The position numbers and the translations under genes are program-made. Of a stretch of 64,000 nucleotides of DNA, positions 51,238 through 59,000 are shown piece after piece. Numbering within the stretch: the stretch's first letter is position 1; the number at the start of each line of letters is the position of its first letter. The DNA is taken from positions 1 to 64,000 of the forward strand of contig JAHDWK010000024.1 of the NCBI GenBank assembly GCA_023382655.1, in the 5' to 3' direction. The notes under the pieces were generated by a model. The model did not search any database. It saw nothing but the letters and a program-made list of their open reading frames with translations, and was not told the DNA's origin. The DNA comes from Anaerolineae bacterium (GTDB lineage Bacteria > Chloroflexota > Anaerolineae > Promineifilales > Promineifilaceae).

Positions 51238-52938
51238 ATGAAAACGAGTATGAGACAATTAATGATAATTCCAATGGCGTTCCTGCTGCTGATTGGCGGC
51301 TGGACGGTGACGCGGGCGATGATCCCCACCGGCATCACCGTAACGGTAAACCAGACATCCGATGTCAGCGATATGAATCCAGGGGATGGCATTTGTGACG
51401 TGTCCGTCAATGCTGGCGACCAGTGTACCTGGCGCGCGGCAATTGAAGAACTCAACGCTTTAGGCCCGGATGCCACGCTGCACCACATTGAATTTGATAT
51501 ATCTGGAACCGGCCCTTTCACCTTTACCCCCGCTTCTCCCTTGCCGCCCATTACCGTGCCGGTGGAAATTGACGGGGCCACACAGCCCGGCGCAGCCTGC
51601 CCAACGAATGGCACTACCCCGGCCGTCCTGCTCATTGTGCTGGATGGCAGCAATGCGGGCACAGGGGTGACGGTGGATGGCCTGGTATTTGAGGCTGGCA
51701 GCGATGGCAGCATTATTCGCGGCCTGGTTATTGGCAACTTTGATAGCGACGGGATACGCATTCTCAGTAATGATAATCGGGTGCGTTGCACCCATATTGG
51801 CCTGGGCGCAGATGGTGTGAGCGCCATGGGTAATGGCTCTTATGGGATTGGCGTCGGTGGGGATGATAATGTGGTGGGTGGCCCGCTCCATGCGCAGCGT
51901 AATGTTATCTCCACCAACGAGGGTGATGGTGTTCGCACCCTCACAGGCGCGGAAAACAATGTCATTGCCAACAACTTCATTGGCGTGACGGCCGATGGCA
52001 TGAGTGCCTTAGGCAATAGCAATGGCGTTTATGTGGGCAGTAATAACAATACCATCGGTGGCCCGGCGGCTATTGCCCGCAACGTTATCAGTGGCAATAC
52101 CGGGTATGGAATTCGGGTAAACAGTGTTGAGAATGCGGTTATTCAAGGGAATCTAATTGGCACGGCGCGGGATGGGGTCACGGCCGTGCCCAATCTATCT
52201 ACCGGGGTTGAGTTAGTGGGGCCAGCCATCAACAATATGGTGGGGGGTATTGGGGCCGGTGAAGCTAACTTGATCGTTAATAACCTGGGTCATGGGGTGG
52301 ACGTGCATACCAATGTGGTGGGTATCCCGCTGCAAAATGCCATACGTGGTAATGCTATCTATGACAACATCGGTCTGGGTATTGACCTCGGAAATGACGG
52401 TGTGGACGTTAACGATCCTGGTGATGGTGATGGGGATGCTAACGGCCGTCAGAATTACCCCGTCCTCTCCTTGCCACCGGGCAGCCTGATCTTGACAGGG
52501 GGGTTGGATAGCCAACCCAATACACAATACACTGTAGATATTTATCGCAGCGACAGTTGTGATCCCTCCGGTTATGGCGAAGGGCAAGAGTATCTGGGCG
52601 GCGGTCTGCTCACCACCGATGCTTCTGGTTATGGCGAGGCCATGGCTAACCTGACCGGGTTGGTGTCAGAAGGTGATAGCATCACGGCCGTTGCCACCGA
52701 CCCCAACGGCAATAGTTCCGAATTTTCCGCCTGCGTCACCGTCATGCCCTCACCCACACCGACACCGACGCCCACCCAAACGGCTACGCCGGGGCCATCA
52801 CCTACGCCTACAAACACAGCTACACCTGGCCCTTCACCCACGCCGGGGCCGTCACCCACACCCACCGGCACGCCGGTCATTGACCCCACCCCTGTGCCCG
52901 ATGACTTTTTCATCTACTTGCCCTTTATCGTGCGTTAG
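51238..52938 (+). CDS. Exported right-handed beta-helix protein with CSLREA-like N-terminus
   Basis: A 566-residue exported protein. A signal peptide covers about residues 1-27, followed by a CSLREA-like segment (NPGDGICDVSVNAGDQCTWR with AAIEELNAL), a marker of secreted beta-helix proteins. Residues 140-390 contain repeated NNVIANNFIGVTADG, NVISGNTGYGI and IQGNLIGT units that form a right-handed beta-helix. A Ca-binding-like DGDGDANG segment and a domain near residues 420-500 follow. The last 60 residues are a Pro/Thr-rich linker ending DDFFIYLPFIVR. GGAGG sits only 1 bp before ATG 51238; ATG 51250 would be 13 bp away. Substrate binding is unknown. Confidence 0.88.
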   Translation: MKTSMRQLMIIPMAFLLLIGGWTVTRAMIPTGITVTVNQTSDVSDMNPGDGICDVSVNAGDQCTWRAAIEELNALGPDATLHHIEFDISGTGPFTFTPASPLPPITVPVEIDGATQPGAACPTNGTTPAVLLIVLDGSNAGTGVTVDGLVFEAGSDGSIIRGLVIGNFDSDGIRILSNDNRVRCTHIGLGADGVSAMGNGSYGIGVGGDDNVVGGPLHAQRNVISTNEGDGVRTLTGAENNVIANNFIGVTADGMSALGNSNGVYVGSNNNTIGGPAAIARNVISGNTGYGIRVNSVENAVIQGNLIGTARDGVTAVPNLSTGVELVGPAINNMVGGIGAGEANLIVNNLGHGVDVHTNVVGIPLQNAIRGNAIYDNIGLGIDLGNDGVDVNDPGDGDGDANGRQNYPVLSLPPGSLILTGGLDSQPNTQYTVDIYRSDSCDPSGYGEGQEYLGGGLLTTDASGYGEAMANLTGLVSEGDSITAVATDPNGNSSEFSACVTVMPSPTPTPTPTQTATPGPSPTPTNTATPGPSPTPGPSPTPTGTPVIDPTPVPDDFFIYLPFIVR

Positions 52939-52949
52939 AGGGAGTTGAC

Positions 52950-53005
52950 GTGATGCGTGATACGTGATACGTGATGCGTGACATTTCACAGGTCACGCAT
53001 CACGC
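52950..53005. repeat. GTGATGC/GTGATAC heptamer tract
   Basis: GTGATGC GTGATAC GTGATAC GTGATGC GTGACAT is followed by complementary CACGCATCACGC. It lies just after the beta-helix gene and directly abuts CAGGACA site C. Confidence 0.8.
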
Positions 53006-53009
53006 TTAT

Positions 53010-53063
53010 CAGGACAAAATGGGCCAATAACAGGACAGATTGGCAACGGCCGTGCGTTATCCT
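53010..53063 (+). promoter_or_regulatory. CAGGACA site C with promoter
   Basis: CAGGACA occurs at 53010-53016 and 53031-53037, 21 bp apart. TATCCT follows at 53058-53063 after 20 bp. It drives the 65-residue peptide gene at 53097. Confidence 0.75.
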
Positions 53064-53096
53064 GTCCCTATTAGCCTTAAAACAGGAGACCGACTG

Positions 53097-53294
53097 ATGA
53101 AAAACAGAACAACCCTTTTCAACGCCAACCATCTGGCCTTGATGCACGGATTAAGCATCAATCCCACCCCAGCCCGCCTGGCTGATGCCGAAGACGACTG
53201 GGGCACAAGCCGCAGACAGGAAAACGTTCGCCGACGCAACGGCCGTTTCCACTGGCCTCTCTTCCTGCTGCCCCTCATTACCAAACTTTATTGA
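53097..53294 (+). CDS. 65-residue peptide, probable small expressed protein
   Basis: The short protein starts at ATG 53097 with AGGAG at good spacing. It begins MKNRTTLFNANHLALMHGL and ends in a basic stretch (NVRRRNGRF) plus a hydrophobic tail HWPLFLLPLITKLY. There is no signal peptide or known family. It has its own CAGGACA promoter and a strong terminator, which support real expression. The tail could insert in a membrane or be a recognition segment; it could be a signalling or modified peptide, but no such enzyme is recognised apart from the GNAT-like protein downstream. Confidence is moderate because of size. Confidence 0.6.
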   Translation: MKNRTTLFNANHLALMHGLSINPTPARLADAEDDWGTSRRQENVRRRNGRFHWPLFLLPLITKLY

Positions 53295-53324
53295 TCGGAT
53301 TGAACAACCGATCTGCTGGCCTAC

Positions 53325-53360
53325 AGACCCGAAGGGTTTCCCAAACCCTTCGGGTCTTTT
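53325..53360 (+). terminator. Terminator of the small-peptide gene
   Basis: Perfect 15-bp arms AGACCCGAAGGGTTT and its complement enclose CCC and are followed by TTTATTT. Confidence 0.88.
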
Positions 53361-53377
53361 ATTTCCGGTGGGGATGA

Positions 53378-53545
53378 GCACTGCCGTAGCTGTACCGAGG
53401 GCTGTCGTAGCTGTACCGAGCACTGCCGTAGCTGTACCGAGCACTGTCGTAGCTGTACCGAGTACTGCCGTAGCTGTACCGAGTACTGCCGTAGCTGTAC
53501 TGAGGGCTGCCGTAGCTGTACTGAGGGCTGTCGTAGCTGTTGATG
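53378..53545. repeat. 21-bp tandem repeat array, 7.8 units
   Basis: Eight units in the pattern GYRCTGYCGTAGCTGTAYYGA or with GGG at the start, each 21 bp, vary at only a few fixed positions (GCA/GGG/GTA at the left, C/T in CTGYC, C/T in TAYYGA). The period is a multiple of 3 and free of stops in several frames, so protein-like translations (VAVPSTA; SVQLRQY) arise on both strands without start signals. It fills the 300-bp gap between the small-peptide terminator and CAGGACA site D. It is not a CRISPR because there are no spacers. Confidence 0.88.
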
Positions 53546-53575
53546 GCACCGCCGCAATGGTACACCACATAAATA

Positions 53576-53629
53576 CAGGACAAATCCGCCTATTACCAGG
53601 ACAAAACAAATAGTTGCCTCTTTTATAGT
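53576..53629 (+). promoter_or_regulatory. CAGGACA site D with promoter
   Basis: CAGGACA occurs at 53576-53582 and 53597-53603, 21 bp apart. TATAGT follows at 53624-53629 after 20 bp. It drives the GNAT-like gene at 53689. The predicted RNA start lies in the next hairpin. Confidence 0.75.
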
Positions 53630-53664
53630 AGACCCTGAGGGTTCGGAAAACCCTTTGGGTCTTT
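53630..53664 (+). terminator. Terminator-like hairpin in the leader of the GNAT-like gene
   Basis: AGACCCTGAGGGTT and AACCCTTTGGGTCT form an almost perfect stem followed by TTTG. It lies between promoter D and the ATG, so it may be an attenuator or a dispersed hairpin. It is the same family as the hairpin at 53325. Confidence 0.6.
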
Positions 53665-53688
53665 GAGGAACGAGAAAAGAGGCCGAAG

Positions 53689-54399
53689 ATGAAGTTACCG
53701 TATTTAGGCGCACATAATCCAATGTTAACGCAACTACAACACCGTCATGCGGGGCAAGGTCCTATGGATTATCCCTCGCCCACATCATCAGGTTCGGCGG
53801 CTGGCAGCACCCGGTTTGCCTTTCAGCGTGCGGTACCATCTGGCCTTAAGGGTGGTGATTGGGTGCTACAACCGCTGCAAAAAGGCAATGCCGCGTTGAC
53901 CTATGAGGCTTACCTGACTAACCCGGACGCGCCCATTCACCGGCACGGCCGTTGCCAGACCGATGCCCCCTACACCTGGCGTGACCACATGGAACGGGTG
54001 GAAAAAGCAGAACAAGAACACCACAACCATAAACAATTTTCCTTTGCCGTCCTCACCGCTACCCAAAATAAATGCCTGGGTTGTATCCACCTGACGCCGT
54101 TACGGCCGTTCCTCACCCGTTACCAGGCGCCCGACCACCTGCTCACCACCCTCGGCGAAAACAGCGCCATGATCTTGTTCTGGCTGGGCCGGGCACACCG
54201 TGAGCAGTCCTTTGTCTACCAGATCATCCAGGCGCTGCACCACTGGCTGGCCCACGATTGGGAACTGGATGAGCATCTCTTTCGTGTTCACCCGGCAGAT
54301 GTCACGGCCGTTCATGCTCTGCAAGCCGCCGGTTTACAGATGCACTTTTTACTGGATGTAGCCGTTGCTCCGGCACAATACGCCTTTTATGGCCTCTGA
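53689..54399 (+). CDS. GNAT-like acetyltransferase-family protein
   Basis: A 236-residue protein. Residues 1-60 are a Ser/Gly/Pro-rich tail with no clear signal. The rest (about 60-236) has the order of a GNAT fold: LQPLQKGNAALTYEAYLTNP, then FSFAVLTATQNKCLGCIHLT with the beta4-like strand, then ILFWLGRAHREQSFVYQIIQ and the C-terminal FRVHPADVTAVHALQAAGL. The acetyl-CoA loop is not perfectly clear, so the assignment is by overall order. The substrate is unknown. It shares promoter design with the three genes upstream and has a terminator-like hairpin in its leader. Confidence 0.6.
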   Translation: MKLPYLGAHNPMLTQLQHRHAGQGPMDYPSPTSSGSAAGSTRFAFQRAVPSGLKGGDWVLQPLQKGNAALTYEAYLTNPDAPIHRHGRCQTDAPYTWRDHMERVEKAEQEHHNHKQFSFAVLTATQNKCLGCIHLTPLRPFLTRYQAPDHLLTTLGENSAMILFWLGRAHREQSFVYQIIQALHHWLAHDWELDEHLFRVHPADVTAVHALQAAGLQMHFLLDVAVAPAQYAFYGL

Positions 54400-54406
54400 T
54401 AAAGAA

Positions 54407-54466
54407 GGTAATTGGGTAATCACTTAATTACCCAATTACCCAATTACCCAATCACTCAGTTACTCA
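54407..54466. repeat. Tandem AATTACCC tract with inverted half
   Basis: GGTAATTGGGTAATCACTT is followed by AATTACCC repeated three times and AATCACTC. It lies between the GNAT-like and lipoprotein genes, and the unit resembles the tract at 46244-46297. Confidence 0.75.
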
Positions 54467-54482
54467 ACAGGAGAACCAAAGC

Positions 54483-54905
54483 ATGAAAAAACATCTATTT
54501 GCCTTCATTTTATTGATTTTCACGGCCGTACTCGCCGCTTGTGGCGACGATACCCCACCCGTTGCCGTTAGCATAGGCGAAATTTGCCAGCAAGAATCCG
54601 GCACAAGAATAGTCGCCGAAGGCCAACTGTCGCTGCCTGGCGCCCTCATCTGCGAAGGCGGCCAGTGCAAAATCAACTTCTATGACGATACCGGCAGTGT
54701 CCTGGTTGAATTGGTCACAACGGAAAACCCTGGCACCAATAACCTTAAACTGCCGCCCAACCAATACAGCGCCGCCGATCTCAGTTTTGTCCTGGCCGAT
54801 GGCGCGCCGGGTGATGCTTCCACCAGAGTCAAAATTACCGGCCCCGTGCGCCGCCCTTCTGAATTTAGCTGTTATCTGGATGCCCATGCAGTGGAACGGC
54901 CGTAA
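54483..54905 (+). CDS. Small lipoprotein, paralogue of the 14.9-kb lipoprotein
   Basis: A 140-residue protein with lipobox LAAC (Cys20) and a mature part in the same order as the protein at 14893: GEICQQESGTRIVAEGQLSL, then VLVELVTTENPG, then YSAADLSFVLADG, then TRVKITGPVRRP and Cys near the end. Two additional Cys occur in LICEGGQCKI. AGGAGA lies 13 bp before the start. It is a predicted surface lipoprotein without an assigned function. Confidence 0.82.
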   Translation: MKKHLFAFILLIFTAVLAACGDDTPPVAVSIGEICQQESGTRIVAEGQLSLPGALICEGGQCKINFYDDTGSVLVELVTTENPGTNNLKLPPNQYSAADLSFVLADGAPGDASTRVKITGPVRRPSEFSCYLDAHAVERP

Positions 54906-54913
54906 ATGTCAGC

Positions 54914-54952
54914 CTCAGGTGCGCCGCACTTCAAAAGTGCGGCGCACCTGAG
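54914..54952. terminator. Perfect 18-bp hairpin
   Basis: CTCAGGTGCGCCGCACTT and its complement enclose CAA. It has no T-run, but it lies just after the lipoprotein stop (54905) and before the next start, so it probably ends that transcript. The apex CTTCAAAAG resembles other palindromes here. Confidence 0.65.
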
Positions 54953-54971
54953 CGCACCTCTGGAGAATACC

Positions 54972-55346
54972 ATGACCACCCTACCCGAATTACAAAACGT
55001 GATGCCCAAACTGTTGCACTTGTTGTTCATTGTGGCGGCGGTCACGGCCGTAGCCATTGCTGACGTTTGCCTGAAAAAAGCCGCCGCCGACGGCAGTTGG
55101 TTCTTAACCCTGAAAAGCCCCTGGATGGCCGGCGCAATCCTGCTTTATCTCTTTCAAATCATCTTCTTCACCCACCTGTTTCGCAGCGGCCAACAGTTAA
55201 GCGTTGTGGGCAACATCCAGACCATCCTCTACACCCTGGTCATCCTGGGCGCGGGCATCTTCCTCTTTCAGGAATCCCTGAGCAAACTGCAACTGACCGG
55301 CGTCTTGTTAGCGCTCGCCGGTGTCATCCTGATCAACGTCAAGTAA
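54972..55346 (+). CDS. SMR/EamA-like four-helix membrane protein
   Basis: A 124-residue protein with four transmembrane segments, in the size and order of small multidrug resistance/EamA-type transporters: helix 1 LLHLLFIVAAVTAVAIADVCLKK, helix 2 MAGAILLYLFQIIFF, helix 3 NIQTILYTLVILGAGIFLF and helix 4 LQLTGVLLALAGVILINVK. The Glu of classical SMR helix 1 is not seen (Ala-Asp-Val instead), so drug export is uncertain; it may pair with another half-transporter. GGAGAAT precedes the start at 54972. Confidence 0.75.
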   Translation: MTTLPELQNVMPKLLHLLFIVAAVTAVAIADVCLKKAAADGSWFLTLKSPWMAGAILLYLFQIIFFTHLFRSGQQLSVVGNIQTILYTLVILGAGIFLFQESLSKLQLTGVLLALAGVILINVK

Positions 55347-55350
55347 ACCA

Positions 55351-55395
55351 GACCTGACAGGTTTCAGCAACCTTTGGTTGCCAACCTGTCAGGTC
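55351..55395. repeat. GACCTGACAGGTT inverted repeat
   Basis: GACCTGACAGGTT (55351-55363) and AACCTGTCAGGTC (55383-55395) enclose a smaller GCAACC/GGTTGC stem. It is the same repeat family as the DtxR-like palindrome at 44837-44863. Confidence 0.75.
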
Positions 55396-55407
55396 TCTGA
55401 CAAGAAT

Positions 55408-56074
55408 ATGAACCTCAATCACCTCAACTACCCCACCCCCTTTCTGCTGGTAGACCTGGATAAAGTCCGGCAGAAATACCGTTTGCTGCGGGCGGCATTG
55501 CCCGACGCCGACATCTTCTACGCCATAAAGCCCAACCCCGAATCGCGCATCATCGCCGCTTTGCTGGACGAGGGCTGCGGCGTGGAAGTGGCTTCCCAGG
55601 CGGAGATGTGCCAGGTGTTGTCATTGGGCGTACGGCCGTCACACATCATCACCTCCAATCCCGTTAAAGCGCCGTCATTCTTGCATGCCCTGCACACACA
55701 CGGTGTCCACCGCATGGCCTTCGATTCCCCCGTTGAAGTAGACAAAATCGCCCAACACGCCCCCGGCAGCCACGTCTATCTGCGCCTGAAAACGGACAAC
55801 ACCGGCTCTGAGTGGCCCCTTTCCGACAAATTTGGCGTAGATGCCGCCGAAGCGCCTGACCTGCTGCGGTATGCTGCCGCCAGAGGGCTGCATCCCTTTG
55901 GCCTCACCTTTCACTGCCCACCCCATCCCCGACCTGCAAGTAGGCGAGCGGCTCTACGTGCGCAACGCCGGCGCGTACACCACCGCCATCGCCGGGCACT
56001 TCAACGGCTTCCCGCCACCAGCCGTGATCTATACCGATGATTTACCGTTAGTTACCAATTGTCTGGAGGATTAA
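55408..56074 (+). pseudogene. Ornithine/lysine/DAP-type PLP decarboxylase, internal deletion and frameshift
   Basis: The reading frame from 55408 gives the first 170 residues of a fold-III PLP decarboxylase (ornithine decarboxylase-like): PTPFLLVDLDKVRQKYRLL, FYAIKPNPESRIIAALL (PLP Lys), GCGVEVASQAEM, SLGVRPSHIITSNPVK and ARGLHPFGLTFH. Near 55915 the sequence then leaves this family. In another frame the last 50 residues of the same family follow directly: HPIPDLQVGERLYVRNAGAY and TTAIAGHFNGFPPP, ending at 56074. About 150 residues with the rest of the barrel and the catalytic Cys are missing. Either a real deletion with frameshift or an assembly error; the product as it stands should be inactive. 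Confidence 0.85.
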
Positions 56075-56077
56075 GTA

Positions 56078-59000
56078 ATGAAAACCCCAAAATGGCTGCA
56101 CGCATTTATCTCCCTTATCGTGAGCATATCCCTACTGCTCCAATTTATCGTTCCCATCATTCCCCCCCTTCACGCCGCTCAAATTAAGGACACAACCCGA
56201 AGCCGCTTAAGGTTCGCCGTCACACCCCCGCACACCTCCGCCTCCCTGCTCCTCGGCCCCTCGGCTCCCATCTCCGTCAGCCGCGTCCAATCTAGTTACC
56301 ATTCTGGCGACGAGATCACCATCACCTACATCGTCCATAATAACCTGCCGCCTACCGGGCAACCAAATGTTGCCCCCGGCGCCACCTACACCGATACCAT
56401 AGACGCCCTGGCTGCCTTTGAGCCGGCCACAGACGCCAACACCCTGCACGAAGTTTCTCTGGCAACCACACTTACGGCCGCCGCCACCTATATAGATAGT
56501 TCCCTGCCGCCTGTGCAAAGTGGTAATACCTACACTTGGGAACTGGGCGATGTGCTGCCTTACGGCCGTACCACCCTCACCCTCACTGTGCAAACAGCCA
56601 ACACCGCCCCTGACTTCACCAACCTGGACACTGGTGCAACCGCTACCGCCGATTTGTGGGATAGTAGCGTGAATGATTCGGCGCGCCCGGCCGTTCTTAC
56701 GCCTGATAGTGTCAGCGCCTCTTACACCGAAGGCACGGTTGACGCAGACCCGCTTGATAAGGATATGTTGGCGATCACGGCCGTTTCCACCCAGGACCCC
56801 ATCGCCGCCTTTGAAACGGTGCGCGGCTTCACCCACGACCCCTATGAAGGCTCATTGCGCGGTACGCGGGGTACCCTCTGGGGTGAGGCGGGCAACAGCA
56901 CAGACAAATCCAGCCTGCTCATCGCCATGCTGCGCAGCGCGGGCATCCCGGCTCGCTATCGTCACGGCTCGCTGGACACAGCCGAAGCCCAAACCATCCT
57001 CGCCTCTATGTTTCCCGCTGCCCAGGGCGTGGCCGGTTATGTGCCCGATGATGTGGTCACGGCCGATCCCGTCAACGACCCCGCCCTCATCACCCTCATT
57101 CAGGATCATTGGTGGGTAGAAGCGTATCTGCCCGGTAGTGGCTGGACGAACCTCGACCCCTCCTTTCCCGACGCCGAACCGGGCGACATTTTTGCCACGC
57201 CTGGCAGCAATGACCGCATTGCCGAATTGCCAGATAGTCTGCGTCACAAAGTCACCCTTAGCCTGGAGGTGGAGCAATACAACACCTTCCCCGTCGGCGG
57301 CACGAATCTAACCACCTTCCGGCCGCTCACTGCCACCTACGCCACCGCTCAGATTGCCGCCAGATCGGTCAGCATCGGCCACTTCGTCACTACGGAAACG
57401 GACGGTGGCGTTTACAGCACTGTGCAGCACACCTACACCCCCTACTTTGCCGTTGATGGCGACGATTTCCTGACGGCCGGAGACGAATTCCAGGATTTGC
57501 TCACCAATTTCCCCCTGGCGACTGTGTTTACAACGGCCGAATGGATCACTGTGGAAACGGAAGATGTAGATGGTCAGACGACAACCTTCACCCGTGAAGT
57601 TAAAGACCTGATTGGGCTTGATTTGCGGCTCAACGGCGGCAATCTGAACATCGAATTACCGGCCGACAATGCCGCCTTTACCAGCTTTGACGACGCCTTT
57701 GCCCTCTGGTTTCTGCCCAACCAGCTTGCCAACCCTGAATACGCCGCCCGCAGCCGCGCCACTAATTTCTATGACGTTTTGGACAGTGCAGTCACGGCCG
57801 TCAACCTGCCTGACCCCATTGAAACCCCGGAAGAAACCGCAGCCATGAACGAGGCCAAAGTCGAATACTTCCTGGCGCGTAATGAGCAATATGCGTTGGG
57901 TGGGCTGGCTTTTGTCGAATTGGCTGACCCGACCACGCAAGACATTGAACAATATCTACGGGTTAAACTGTTCTACGACCAGCCGCGCATCATCATCGCC
58001 AGCAGCGCGGTGCAGCCGGACGACACCATCCAAAAAACGATGGATTTACGTTCTACAGAGGCGGAGGCGATTGTTTATCCCGACCAATCCGTTGACGCCC
58101 TCGACTCCGCTCAATGGCTGAAAGCAACTGCCGAATCCTATTTTGAAGGCAACGTCATTGAGCAATTAAGCGGCGAACTGCCCCTCACCACCGCCCGCCT
58201 CTTTGATGAAATGCAGGCGCAAGGGATTCAGCCCGTCCTCATCACCCCGGCCGACATGGATTTGTTAGCCGTTTATTTGCCCGATTCGGCCGCTTATGCC
58301 CACGCCGTTGCCGCATTGTTGGAAGGGAAAAATGTTTTGATTCCCCAATCACCGGTGCTGGTGGATAGTGAACCACTGCTTGGTTGGTGGGAAATCGATC
58401 CGCAAACGGGAGTGGTAACGGGTGTGTTGCAAAACGGGCTGCACGGCGCATTTATCGAATATGCCATGCTGGTGGAAATCTTCGGCTTTGCCGTGACGTT
58501 GAATGAAGCGGCCGGATATCAAAAGGTAGTAGCCGACATGTGGAGTTGCATCGCCCGCAACGTGGTTCCGGCCTTACAAGGCAACCCTATACCAACTGAA
58601 GATTGTGTCCCCACCTGGTTTAGCCCCACGCCGCCCTGGGTACCGCCGCTCACCTGGTTTCCGCCAAATCGCACCTCCGCAGTGGCTGGTGTTCAGACCG
58701 AGCCACCACAGAGGCAGATGGGCGGTGATACCTCTTGGCGTTATTTGCCTGCCCACCAATGCCCCATCGCCAACTGCGGCCTGGAACAGTTCGCGCTGCC
58801 TTATACTGACCAGGCAGCCATCCCCTTACCGGAGATGATGTTTGGCTACAATGACAGCTTTGGCGGCGCAATTCAGGCTGGCCGTGTCCTGACCGTTACG
58901 GACAATGGCGGCAGCGGCGGCCCGACCCTCACCCTGGGAAGCAACCCGACTTCTGGCACGGTGCTGCCGGGGCGGGAGTATTGGTTTGATGTCACGGCCG

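Noticed and set aside
53378..53545. CRISPR array
   Set aside because: Units follow each other directly without spacers, and no cas genes are present.
53185..53722. Heptapeptide-repeat proteins read from both strands across the 21-bp array
   Set aside because: The period of 21 bp keeps all frames open; neither frame has a ribosome site and both cross the terminator at 53325.
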